Origin: an uncultured Oscillospiraceae bacterium
Lineage (GTDB): Bacteria > Bacillota > Clostridia > Oscillospirales > Ruminococcaceae
Assembly: GCA_910587335.1 (NCBI GenBank)
Contig: CAJUMG010000031.1
Span: 1 to 8,583 of the forward strand
Reading direction: 5' to 3'
DNA: 8,583 bases
The position numbers were made by a program, and so were the translations under genes. The notes beneath the pieces were generated by a model. That model saw only the letters and a list, made by a program, of their open reading frames with translations. It searched no databases and was not told the origin of the DNA. Positions 1 to 6,774 of the stretch are shown here, piece after piece (within the stretch, counting starts at the first letter, position 1; each line of letters begins with the position of its first letter).

Positions 1-967
1 CCATCAGGTCAATCCGGATTTTCTCACCCTCGCCGTCCGCAAAGAGGACGTTATCAGGCAGCACCACAGCGGCGCGGGCTTTTCCGTCCGCTTTCAGGCT
101 GCGGTAAATATGTTGCAAAAAATTGAGCTGCTTGTTGCTGGTGGGAAAGGTGAAGTCATCCCGGGTGGCGCGCTCGCCGCCTTTCTTGGTCCCAAAGGGC
201 GGATTTGTGAGCACCACGTCGTAGCCCTTCATCCCTTTGCCAAGATTGGACAGGGTATCGCCCAGGGTGATTTCCCCCTCCATATCGTGGAGCATGGCGT
301 TCATTAAAGCAAGGCGATGGGTATCATGCACCAGCTCTGTGCCGGTAAACGCTTCGGACCGCTCAAAGGCGGCGGTATCCGCGTCGAGGTCAAAAAACTC
401 GTCGGTATCGGCGGCAACGTATTGACGGGCTGCGATCATAAAGCCGAATGTACCGCAGGCGGGGTCGTTGCAGCGTTCCCCCGGCTGCGGCTTTACCAAG
501 CGGGTCATGACATCGATCAGCACGCGGGGGGTAAAATACTGCCCAGCGCCGGATTTTTTCTCATTGGCGTTCTTCTCCAAAAGTCCCTCGTACAGATTGC
601 CAAGCCCCTCTTCCCGGGCGGAAAACCAATCCAATCCGTCAATGGTTGTAACAATTTTCTCCAGGTTCTTTGGTTCGTCGATGTTGGTAGATGCGCCCTG
701 ATAGATTTCCCGCACGCGGCCTGTGCAGTTTTCGCCTAGGTGGGTTAACAGCTCTTTATAGAATTTTTTCAGCTCGATACCGCTCTTGGTGATCAGTGCG
801 TCCCAGCGGTAAGCCGCCGGGATCTGGCTTTCCGCACCTGTTTCCTTCGCCATTTTCAGGAATAGGATATAGGTGAGCTCTGTTACATACTGATGATAGG
901 TGATTCCGTCGTCCCGCAGAACGTTGCACAGGTTCCAAAGCTTGGAGACAATTTCCTGGGTAGTCAT
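1..967 (-). CDS. hsdM: Type I restriction-modification DNA methyltransferase subunit HsdM, 3' end cut by window
   Basis: The M subunit of a type I restriction enzyme transfers a methyl group from S-adenosylmethionine to adenine in the target site, working with HsdS (specificity) and HsdR (cleavage). I read 322 codons from ATG at 967 to the window edge, with no stop. The family is usually about 480-550 residues, so roughly two thirds is present. The N-terminal helical domain spans about residues 1-130. The catalytic domain begins near AGQYFTP (141-147). Motif I, the AdoMet-binding loop, is NDPACGTFGF at 167-176, and motif IV is NPPF at 255-258, typical of N6-adenine methylases. Motif I has Phe at 174 where Gly or Ala is more usual. 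The start is set by a G-rich stretch (GGGGG, 978-974) upstream and by an ATGA overlap with a preceding mini-ORF. No better in-frame start exists before an upstream TAG at 1018-1016. hsdS is expected beyond base 1. Confidence 0.95.
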   Translation of the reverse strand, partial: MTTQEIVSKLWNLCNVLRDDGITYHQYVTELTYILFLKMAKETGAESQIPAAYRWDALITKSGIELKKFYKELLTHLGENCTGRVREIYQGASTNIDEPKNLEKIVTTIDGLDWFSAREEGLGNLYEGLLEKNANEKKSGAGQYFTPRVLIDVMTRLVKPQPGERCNDPACGTFGFMIAARQYVAADTDEFFDLDADTAAFERSEAFTGTELVHDTHRLALMNAMLHDMEGEITLGDTLSNLGKGMKGYDVVLTNPPFGTKKGGERATRDDFTFPTSNKQLNFLQHIYRSLKADGKARAAVVLPDNVLFADGEGEKIRIDLM

Positions 968-1050
968 CGCTGGCCCCCGTTCTGCTGTATAGTATGGGGA
1001 TTCGGACAAGCAGGGCTATAGATGTCATACGGGTATCGGTTATCAATCAT
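964..1050 (-). CDS. 28-codon mini-ORF bridging hsdR and hsdM, possible coupling cistron
   Basis: This short frame begins MIDNRYPYDIYSPACP. Its ATG (1050-1048) overlaps the hsdR stop TGA (1049-1047) as ATGA. Its own TGA (966-964) overlaps the hsdM ATG (967-965), again as ATGA. The three frames therefore tile without an untranslated gap. ATGA overlaps are a known arrangement for translational coupling, in which terminating ribosomes reinitiate. The G-rich stretch serving hsdM lies inside this frame. I recognise no homologue for the 28-residue peptide. It may be only a device that carries ribosomes from hsdR to hsdM, or a chance open frame in a 79-base gap. The geometry is seen directly; translation is inferred. 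Confidence 0.35.
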   Translation of the reverse strand: MIDNRYPYDIYSPACPNPHTIQQNGGQR

Positions 1051-4000
1051 GCAATTTGTCCTCCGTCATCGTATAGATATTCGTTAAGTTCCAAGATGAT
1101 CGTTTCCAGCTTGTTCCCAAACGCTTTGTTGATTTTCGCAAAGCCGCCCTGGGCCTTAAAGCGTCCATCCTCATCAAACACCGCCACATGCAGGACCGAT
1201 TCCTCCATCAGATATTTTTCCATTCTGGCAATCCAGTTCAGCTCCTGTTTGGAGAATTGGTGCGCTTTTTTCAGCTTATCCACCGCTTGCCGGATTTTCG
1301 CCTCATGGGAAATCAGCGAAGCGCCAATGGCGTATCGGCGGATCAGGCTGATGATATCAGCGGTCATTTCCTCGTTGGTCATCTGGGAAACAGCGGTATT
1401 GAGCTGCTGGGTGGTAAAGCCTTCTCTGTCCAGCGCCAAGCACAGCGATTTTAGGCTTTCACGGGTCAGCTCCTTTGGTCTGGTACAGACAATATTTAAT
1501 GCGGCAATCTCGTTTCGGTTGGTCTTAACATAGTCCGCAAATGCGTCCAGATAGTCTTCCGGCCTGCTGCCGCTGCCATAACCTCTGCTATGTTCCAAAA
1601 GCATATCTTCTTGGTTAGAGATTACAACCGGACGGCGTTCGGCATACCCAGGCTTTTCCAGCATTTCGAACAATGGTTTATGGGCAAGCAGAAGGCTTTT
1701 TGCGTCCGCTGGTTTTCGCTGCCAAAGGTCGGCAATAAACTGGGACGGGTCCTTTCCGCTTGTCATGTTGAGAAAATGCTCTATCGTCTTACTGTCCATG
1801 TGCCGTTTTTTTCGTTGCAGCCTTGCGATGATCTGGTCAATCTGGCGCCGCAGCTGTTTTTCATCCTCCAAGACATCCAAGCCTTCCAAAAGCTGTTTAA
1901 AGGTAGTATTTGGATTGACGGCGACAGGCTTCATGGTATTGACCGCTTCTAAAGAATCATAGACGCCGACAGGGTCATAAATCTCAAAATGGGTCTTATG
2001 GATTTCCGGGCAGAGGCGGGTTGCGCGGCCCATCATCTGTTCAAACAAAATGCGGGATTTGACCCGGCGCATGAATACCAGCGTTGTGATTTCAGGAACG
2101 TCAATGCCCGTGGTCAGCAGATCAACCGTAACAACCACGCTGGGAAAGCGTTCATTTTTAAAGCGGTTAATCGCCTCCTGCACCTTCTTTTTATTGCCGC
2201 CGCCCACAGAACCGGTGATTTTCATGATAGCGTCATTGTCCACCCCGATTTTTGCGTAAATCTCCTTTAAGATCTTTACAATCAAATCAGCGTGATCGTC
2301 ATTGACGGCATAAATCAGCGTTTTGCCCTGTATATCGGGGCTTTCGGGGTCGATATCACGGGCAATCTCAGCCAAAACCGCTCGATTAAACGGTTCGGTT
2401 TTAACCTGACGGTTGAAAGCTTCCACATCAAAATCCAATTCGTCGTCCAACAGCTCAGAATTGGTGAGTTCACCCGTCACAGGGTCATATAACGTTATCG
2501 TGTCGCCCTTTTTGTAGTGGATTCCCTCGGTACTCAGCTTGGTAGAGAGCTTATGGGGTGCGTCGTGGTCCACCAGATACCCTTCAATCACTGCCTCGCG
2601 GTATGTATACTTGAAAACAGGCTGTCCGAAAATTTTTGTGGTCTGCAAAGCCGGTGTTGCGGTCAAGGCAATTTTCACCGCGTCAAAGTATTCAATAACG
2701 CTGCGGTATTTGCTCTGGTAATCCATCTGATCGCGGTAGAGGATTTCATCCTCGCCCATTTCCTTATCCAGGATATACCCTCTGTGCGCCTCGTCGATGA
2801 TCACCAAGTCAAAGTCGGAGACTGCGGGCATAGTATCTCCATTATTATATAGAATCCGCTTTACCATACTCTGAACCGTAGCGATCTGGATACGGGTTTC
2901 ACGATCGATGTCCTTATCTTCCAGACCCTTGATGTTATAAATATCATCCAAGGTCATCAAATCTTCCAGCCTGACTTCTCTAAACACGTCAGATGCCTGG
3001 CTCCCCAAGGCAGTTCTGTCCACAAGGAAAAGGATTCTGCGAAAACGCCCTGATTTCAGGAAACGATAAAGCATTCCGAGAATTGTGCGGGTTTTGCCCG
3101 TTCCGGTTGCCATGGCCAGCAGGATATTGCGCTGTCCGCCGAGAATGGCTTTTTCAGTGGCTTCGATCGCTTTGATCTGATATTCGCGGAGGTTTAGGCC
3201 GTCCTTATCCCGCAACAGGTCATACGGCATTTTTTGTAGCTGCTGATTCTTCGCAGAAGGATCCTTATCAAGCAGCTCCAGCATTCCCATTGGACTCATC
3301 CAGCCTTTTAGGGCTTTAGGCGCGTTATCGGGCTGCCTTAAATCCAAAAACCATACGCCGCTTTTGGTATCGTACTGCTCCAAATACGCTCTGCCATTGG
3401 TGGCAAAGGTAAACGGCACTTTATACTCGCCCCATCTGCCGATTTGATAGGCCCTATCGGCACTGCGGATGTTTTTGGAATAATCCTTACACTGGTAATC
3501 AATCACCGAGGGAATATCCTTATGAATTGCCTTTGCCTCGATTGTGGCTACCATCTTCGCATCAACAAACAGGGCATAATCGGCATAGCCCCGATTGCCG
3601 ACAGAGGAATCTGTTGGCCACTCGGCAATGGCAATACTGCGCCCTTTTGCAGGGCGTGTTCCCTTGGAATAGCGAAGATGCTCTGTATCCGCTTCCCATC
3701 CAACCTTACGAAGCTGTTCGTCTATTAGGTAGCGCGTTTCCGCCTCGGACTTCACACGTTGGCTTACAGCCCTGCCGGATTGCTTCTTTCTGGCCTCGAT
3801 TTCAACAGCAGGAGCCCTCAGCGCCGCCTTTTCCGCTTCCTTTATCAATTGTTCTTCCTGTGTCTTTTCGGCCCGTTTATCGGTGCTGACAAAAGCTTGT
3901 GCTTGAGATGGCAGGACAAAGGGTTCATTTTGATAGCTCCAATCGCCATAGGTTTGCATGAACCATTCACACAGGCTATGGGCCATCTGGAGCAGCGCTT

Positions 4001-4313
4001 TCCCATCTTCAACACAAGCATAGTTTTCATGTGCTGCTTTATTGCGAATTTTGCGCAGGGCATGCAGAATATCCACCAGGTCACGGGTAAGTATTCCCTC
4101 TCGAAATAAGCTGTTGATTCGGTTTACCGCTGTATTATCACGGGGCAGGGGAATTTTGTCATAGGTAAAGCAGAGATTGACAATCGTCTCCCCGATCATT
4201 CCAAGTTTCATTAAACAAGAGTTTGAATCGCTATACAGATACCTTTCCGCCAATTCTCCAAAATTTTCCAGAACAGGAAAATGACTGTTCAAAAATACAA
4301 AATTCGATTTCAT
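1047..4313 (-). CDS. hsdR: Type I restriction enzyme HsdR, motor and nuclease subunit (EcoEI-like)
   Basis: This 1088-residue protein is the ATP-driven DNA translocase and endonuclease of the type I complex, cutting unmethylated foreign DNA. Residues about 10-120 resemble the DUF4145 helical domain often found at the front of EcoEI-type HsdR. A charged, probably coiled segment follows (about 145-190). The nuclease domain (about 190-310) shows the PD-(D/E)XK residues D245, E259 and K261. The superfamily 2 helicase motor has Walker A ATGTGKT (402-408), DEAH (507-510), TATP (551-554), TTGIDVP (734-740) and QMMGRATR (759-766). The remainder, to 1088, matches the EcoEI R C-terminal region in length and character. 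All key residues are present, with no frameshift. The ATG at 4313 follows a good Shine-Dalgarno (GGGGAGAAGGG, about 4329-4319). hsdM lies downstream on the same strand, so they probably form one operon. Several open frames antisense to this gene are shadows. Confidence 0.97.
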   Translation of the reverse strand: MKSNFVFLNSHFPVLENFGELAERYLYSDSNSCLMKLGMIGETIVNLCFTYDKIPLPRDNTAVNRINSLFREGILTRDLVDILHALRKIRNKAAHENYACVEDGKALLQMAHSLCEWFMQTYGDWSYQNEPFVLPSQAQAFVSTDKRAEKTQEEQLIKEAEKAALRAPAVEIEARKKQSGRAVSQRVKSEAETRYLIDEQLRKVGWEADTEHLRYSKGTRPAKGRSIAIAEWPTDSSVGNRGYADYALFVDAKMVATIEAKAIHKDIPSVIDYQCKDYSKNIRSADRAYQIGRWGEYKVPFTFATNGRAYLEQYDTKSGVWFLDLRQPDNAPKALKGWMSPMGMLELLDKDPSAKNQQLQKMPYDLLRDKDGLNLREYQIKAIEATEKAILGGQRNILLAMATGTGKTRTILGMLYRFLKSGRFRRILFLVDRTALGSQASDVFREVRLEDLMTLDDIYNIKGLEDKDIDRETRIQIATVQSMVKRILYNNGDTMPAVSDFDLVIIDEAHRGYILDKEMGEDEILYRDQMDYQSKYRSVIEYFDAVKIALTATPALQTTKIFGQPVFKYTYREAVIEGYLVDHDAPHKLSTKLSTEGIHYKKGDTITLYDPVTGELTNSELLDDELDFDVEAFNRQVKTEPFNRAVLAEIARDIDPESPDIQGKTLIYAVNDDHADLIVKILKEIYAKIGVDNDAIMKITGSVGGGNKKKVQEAINRFKNERFPSVVVTVDLLTTGIDVPEITTLVFMRRVKSRILFEQMMGRATRLCPEIHKTHFEIYDPVGVYDSLEAVNTMKPVAVNPNTTFKQLLEGLDVLEDEKQLRRQIDQIIARLQRKKRHMDSKTIEHFLNMTSGKDPSQFIADLWQRKPADAKSLLLAHKPLFEMLEKPGYAERRPVVISNQEDMLLEHSRGYGSGSRPEDYLDAFADYVKTNRNEIAALNIVCTRPKELTRESLKSLCLALDREGFTTQQLNTAVSQMTNEEMTADIISLIRRYAIGASLISHEAKIRQAVDKLKKAHQFSKQELNWIARMEKYLMEESVLHVAVFDEDGRFKAQGGFAKINKAFGNKLETIILELNEYLYDDGGQIA

Positions 4314-4332
4314 GCTGTCCCTTCTCCCCTGC

Positions 4333-4396
4333 TGGTCATTGATAGAAAACTGTCCCCGCTCTTAGAAAATCTATAGAGCATCCAGGTTCTTTTCTA
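4333..4396 (-). repeat. Short repeats and a weak hairpin in the hsdR leader
   Basis: The 7-mer TAGAAAA occurs on the plus strand at 4333-4339 and 4363-4369, exactly 30 bases apart. It occurs once inverted as TTTTCTA at 4390-4396, just downstream of the candidate -10. A further inverted pair, GCTCT (4358-4362) and AGAGC (4375-4379), could form a small hairpin with a 12-base loop. These lie between the likely transcription start and the hsdR ribosome site, where an operator or leader structure would act. The region is AT-rich, so chance is a real alternative. Confidence 0.3.
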
Positions 4397-4397
4397 T

Positions 4398-4403
4398 ATT
4401 ATA
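4398..4403 (-). promoter_or_regulatory. Candidate -10 element of the hsdR promoter
   Basis: On the minus strand TATAAT occurs at 4403-4398, about 85 bases before the hsdR start codon. At 16-18 bp spacing the upstream sequence is only a T-rich run (around 4421-4427), so the -35 is poor. A start site near 4391 would give a leader of about 78 nt. I see no convincing hairpin-plus-T-run terminator between phzF and this point, so read-through from phzF is also possible. Confidence 0.45.
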
Positions 4404-4510
4404 CAGCACGGGCAGAAAGAAAAAAACACAAATTTTGTTTTTTCGACCGATTCTGTCTGCAAAAGGCACATTTTCTTTATTTTTCGGTTTCGTTTATGGC
4501 AATATTCTTT

Positions 4511-5308
4511 TTATTCTCCCTGCGACGGCGTTCCATCAATAAGCACCTGGGAGGAGGAGAACAACGCGGCCTTTCCGCCTAAAATCACCTTATCATCCGC
4601 CATTTTGCAATACAAAATGCCGCCGCGCTTAGAAGCCTGATACGCTGTCAACTTCTGTTTATTCATCTGTTTTGCCCAATAGGGAACAATATGGCAATGT
4701 CCCGAACCACAGACAGGGTCTTCGTCAATCATGCATTTAGGAGCAAATGTACGTGATACACAGTCAAAGGTCTTACCCGGCGCCGTTACATGAAGCAGCA
4801 ATCCGTCTAGCTTTTTTACTTTTGCCAAATCGGGCTGCATCTCTCGGATTGTACTTTCTTCGTCAAACACGCACAGCAAATCTCGTCCGAGATACACCTC
4901 TTTCGGCTCGGCTCCAAGAGCCTCTATCATATCTTTTGCAATGGGGATTTTCTTTAATGCAAATGCGGGAAATTCCATTTCGTAAAAATCTTCGTTTTTT
5001 ACAACCGTTAAATCCCCGCTTAGGGTATGAAATACAACAGAGCTTTCCTCTTTTTCATAAAAACGCAACAGGATATACGCGCAGGCAAGCGTTGCGTGGC
5101 CGCATAAGTCGATTTCTCCACCGGGAGTAAACCAGCGCAGATGATAGCCTTCCTTTTCCTTCACAGCAAAAGCGGTTTCGGATAAATTGTTTTCTATTGT
5201 TATGGACATCATCAGCGCATCTGGCAGCCATTCGTCCAATATGCAAATCGCTGCGGGATTTCCCGAAAAAACTCGATCCGTAAATGCATCTACAATATAT
5301 TGCCTCAT
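4511..5308 (-). CDS. PhzF-family isomerase/epimerase-like protein
   Basis: This 265-residue protein belongs to the PhzF/YddE fold family, which shares the diaminopimelate epimerase fold. Its best-known member isomerises trans-2,3-dihydro-3-hydroxyanthranilate in phenazine synthesis. Most bacterial members have no known substrate, and no phenazine genes are visible here, so I give no symbol. The family start is clear: MRQYIVDAFTDRVFSGNPAA at 1-20. The conserved catalytic glutamate lies in NLSETAF (E44). GGEIDLCGHAT and DEDPVCGSGHC are the other family signatures, and the length is typical. A longer frame opens at 5377, but the ATG at 5308 begins the conserved family sequence and has a proper Shine-Dalgarno (AAAGGA, 5322-5317). 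The extra 23 residues are not family-like. The gene lies downstream of the Rrf2-EFR1 pair on the same strand but 175 bases away with its own candidate promoter. Confidence 0.9.
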   Translation of the reverse strand: MRQYIVDAFTDRVFSGNPAAICILDEWLPDALMMSITIENNLSETAFAVKEKEGYHLRWFTPGGEIDLCGHATLACAYILLRFYEKEESSVVFHTLSGDLTVVKNEDFYEMEFPAFALKKIPIAKDMIEALGAEPKEVYLGRDLLCVFDEESTIREMQPDLAKVKKLDGLLLHVTAPGKTFDCVSRTFAPKCMIDEDPVCGSGHCHIVPYWAKQMNKQKLTAYQASKRGGILYCKMADDKVILGGKAALFSSSQVLIDGTPSQGE

Positions 5309-5316
5309 CGTTCTCA

Positions 5317-5322
5317 TCCTTT
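5317..5322 (-). promoter_or_regulatory. Ribosome binding site that fixes the PhzF-family gene start
   Basis: AAAGGA on the minus strand lies 8 bases before the ATG at 5308. It supports that start over the upstream ATG at 5377. Confidence 0.6.
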
Positions 5323-5397
5323 CCATATGCCTGACCGCACACTTCACACACCTATAGACAAAGCAGGGCGTATTCATGCAAGGCTTTGATAACTTTA

Positions 5398-5425
5398 AGT
5401 ATACTTTCTCTTAATTTTCACAAAA
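5398..5425 (-). promoter_or_regulatory. Candidate promoter of the PhzF-family gene
   Basis: On the minus strand TATACT (5403-5398) makes a good -10. The best -35 at allowed spacing is TTTTGT (5425-5420, 16 bp spacer), a weak match. Transcription would begin near 5391 and give a leader of about 80 nt. This suggests, but does not prove, that the gene can be expressed separately from the Rrf2-EFR1 pair. Confidence 0.35.
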
Positions 5426-5442
5426 GTTTCTTGGCTAGAAAC
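5422..5442 (-). terminator. Weak candidate terminator after the EFR1 gene
   Basis: On the minus strand GTTTCT (5442-5437) and AGAAAC (5431-5426) form a 6-bp stem with a 5-base loop, followed by TTTT (5425-5422) and then G. The stem is AT-rich and the T-run short. It may be inefficient, leaving some read-through into the PhzF-family gene. The rest of the 175-base gap holds the candidate promoter and nothing else I recognise. Confidence 0.3.
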
Positions 5443-5483
5443 CCAGTTTTTGTAGCGGAGCAGCTCCAGCAGAAGCAATCACA

Positions 5484-6230
5484 TCAAAGAAAGAGTTTAT
5501 TTTCTTTCCGCTCACTGCAAGCCTTTTTCAGCGCCATGCCTACGGCCTTGACCATCAGAGGGCTGACAGTTTTTGCACCCTGTGGGCAAATTGCAACGCA
5601 TCTCATACAGTTAATACAGATGTTTTTATCCGTCTTTTTCGGGTCGGCTGTATCAATAGCGCCTACCGGGCAATTTGCAGCACAAAGGCCACAGGACACA
5701 CAGGCAGAAGATGTTTTTGGCGCCAACCCGGCTCCGGCTTTCTTATAGGGACGATTGCCGGGGAGCTTTGGCGCAGAGGGATCGGGAAGTTTTGCCGCAA
5801 TTTGTTTGGCAAATCCTTTTAATTGTTCCGCGTCGCTTTGATCCGGTCTGCCGGCCGCGTATTGATGGGCAATGGAGTGCTCTGCAATAGCAGATATTCC
5901 CGCTATCACCTCAAAGCCACACTCCTTCGCAGCATCCGCCATTTCAATCAGCGTATCCTCCTGCTCTCGGTTTCCATAAACGGCAACAACGACCGCTTTT
6001 GTCCCCTCTGCCCGGATCATTTTCAAGCGGTCGATTGCAATTTGGGGTGCGCGACCTCCAAACGATGGCATGGCAATCACAGCAAGGCTGTCTTTTTCCA
6101 AAGAGCATCCTGCAAAGGACTGCTTTGACAAATCGATTGCCTTTTTCTCCGCGCCAAGCCCACTGGAAATCATTTCAGCAGCCTTTTCTGTTCCTCCTGT
6201 TGGACTAAACACAATTTGATAAACCTGCAT
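5484..6230 (-). CDS. Flavodoxin-like domain fused to a 2[4Fe-4S] ferredoxin (EFR1 family)
   Basis: This 248-residue cytoplasmic electron carrier joins two redox modules. Residues 1 to about 155 are flavodoxin-like. The phosphate-binding loop is SPTGGTEK (9-16), PSFGGR (55-60) is a likely flavin-contacting loop, and VYGNRE (84-89) matches the next one. Residues about 170-220 form a bacterial-type ferredoxin with two CxxCxxCxxxCP motifs: C177, C180, C183, C187 and C205, C208, C211, C215. It should carry one FMN and two [4Fe-4S] clusters, but its partners are unknown. An ATG directly after the Rrf2 stop (6245) opens the frame. I prefer the ATG at 6230, because GGAG (6243-6240) sits 9 bases before it and the flavodoxin fold begins there (MQVYQIVFSPTGGTE). 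It is almost certainly co-transcribed with the Rrf2 gene, which ends at 6246, so the regulator probably controls it. Confidence 0.92.
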   Translation of the reverse strand: MQVYQIVFSPTGGTEKAAEMISSGLGAEKKAIDLSKQSFAGCSLEKDSLAVIAMPSFGGRAPQIAIDRLKMIRAEGTKAVVVAVYGNREQEDTLIEMADAAKECGFEVIAGISAIAEHSIAHQYAAGRPDQSDAEQLKGFAKQIAAKLPDPSAPKLPGNRPYKKAGAGLAPKTSSACVSCGLCAANCPVGAIDTADPKKTDKNICINCMRCVAICPQGAKTVSPLMVKAVGMALKKACSERKENKLFL

Positions 6231-6239
6231 AGCAGTCAT

Positions 6240-6244
6240 CTCCA
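6240..6244 (-). promoter_or_regulatory. Ribosome binding site supporting the EFR1 start at 6230
   Basis: TGGAG on the minus strand lies 9 bases before the ATG at 6230. It overlaps the alternative ATG at 6245, which itself has no purine-rich site at a useful distance. Confidence 0.5.
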
Positions 6245-6245
6245 T

Positions 6246-6692
6246 TCAATGATTTTCATTCTCTTCAGCGTACTTTTCAGAAATGTACGCTGTAATGTCC
6301 TTTAATGTGTAGTCCTTTAACGCGTTTTCCATTGCCCTTTGCGCATGAATAAGGGGTGGGTTCAACGCCGCTTTGATATTACACCCTACCGGGCATTCCG
6401 GATTGGGATTCGGGTGAAAATCAAACAGAGCGGATTCATTTGATTTTTTCACCGCCTGGTATACTTCGCATAAACTGATTTCTTCCTGTGGTTTTGCCAA
6501 TTGTCCACCGGGCAGGCCGTTCTGCGTTATGATCAATCCCGCTTTTTTGAGAGAGGACATAACCTGACGAACAGCAACCGGATGGTTTCCAACGCTCATT
6601 GCCATCATTTCAGATGTGGCGGGATCAGCGTCATTCAGCGCGATCAGGGCAAGTATATGGACTGCGACTGTAAATCGCGTGTTAATTCTCAT
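6246..6692 (-). CDS. Rrf2-family transcriptional regulator
   Basis: This 148-residue protein has the typical Rrf2 layout. A winged helix-turn-helix opens with MRINTRFTVAVHILALIAL. The recognition region is about 33-54 (SVGNHPVAVRQVMSSLKKAG) and the wing GLPGGQLAKP is at 59-68, followed by a dimerisation helix. Family members sense iron-sulfur status, nitric oxide, cysteine or redox state (IscR, NsrR, CymR). Here the sensor loop reads NPECPVGCNI, with cysteines at 100 and 104 plus one at 75. This is not the exact three-cysteine spacing of IscR, so cluster binding is uncertain. It resembles the YwnA-like branch, which often has CPVG. The ATG at 6692 follows AGGTGGTGAG. The gene directly precedes the iron-sulfur flavoprotein gene, and its promoter carries a palindrome, so autoregulation of the pair is likely. 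Confidence 0.93.
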   Translation of the reverse strand: MRINTRFTVAVHILALIALNDADPATSEMMAMSVGNHPVAVRQVMSSLKKAGLIITQNGLPGGQLAKPQEEISLCEVYQAVKKSNESALFDFHPNPNPECPVGCNIKAALNPPLIHAQRAMENALKDYTLKDITAYISEKYAEENENH

Positions 6693-6703
6693 TGTCTCAC
6701 CAC

Positions 6704-6724
6704 CTGTAATAATTATAATTACAG
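6704..6724 (-). promoter_or_regulatory. 21-bp palindromic operator over the Rrf2 gene promoter
   Basis: CTGTAAT (6704-6710) and ATTACAG (6718-6724) are perfect 7-base inverted arms around a 7-base AT-rich centre. The -10 hexamer (6717-6712) lies inside it, so a bound dimer would block RNA polymerase. The site starts 11 bases before the Rrf2 start codon. Rrf2 proteins are dimers that commonly bind such AT-rich palindromes and repress their own operons. The symmetry is seen directly; the identity of the bound protein is inferred. Confidence 0.75.
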
Positions 6725-6740
6725 ATTATTCCTTTGTCAA
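6712..6740 (-). promoter_or_regulatory. Consensus sigma-A promoter of the Rrf2-EFR1 operon
   Basis: The minus strand reads TTGACA (6740-6735), 17 bases, then TATAAT (6717-6712). Both hexamers and the spacing match the housekeeping consensus exactly. Such a strong promoter makes sense if it is normally repressed through the overlapping palindrome. The start would be near 6705, giving a very short leader of about 12 nt that still contains the AGGTGG ribosome site. Confidence 0.85.
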
Positions 6741-6747
6741 GCAACGC

Positions 6748-6773
6748 AAAAAAAACGGCAGATTCGCCGCTTT
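6748..6773 (-). terminator. Intrinsic terminator upstream of the Rrf2 promoter
   Basis: On the minus strand CGGC (6769-6766) pairs with GCCG (6759-6756) around a 6-base loop. The stem extends through a G-T wobble and A-T pairs (6770-6773 with 6755-6752), and eight Ts run 6755-6748. It would stop minus-strand transcription just before the Rrf2 promoter. No intact minus-strand gene lies upstream of it within the window, so it looks like the surviving end of a lost transcription unit. Confidence 0.7.
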
Positions 6774-6774
6774 C

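Noticed and set aside
756..1046. 96-residue minus-strand frame from a TTG after hsdR
   Set aside because: It overlaps the N-terminal third of hsdM in another frame. The hsdM frame carries all recognised motifs, so this is a shadow.
3527..4109. Long plus-strand frames antisense to hsdR
   Set aside because: They are mirror frames of a strongly supported gene, with no recognisable motifs and no ribosome sites of note.
4441..4510. Possible terminator after the PhzF-family gene (ACCGA / TCGGT arms)
   Set aside because: The loop is over 30 bases and the arms are followed by As on the minus strand, not Ts.
5309..5377. 23-residue cysteine-rich N-terminal extension of the PhzF-family gene
   Set aside because: The family-conserved start and a good ribosome site are at 5308. 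The extension lies in the probable leader.
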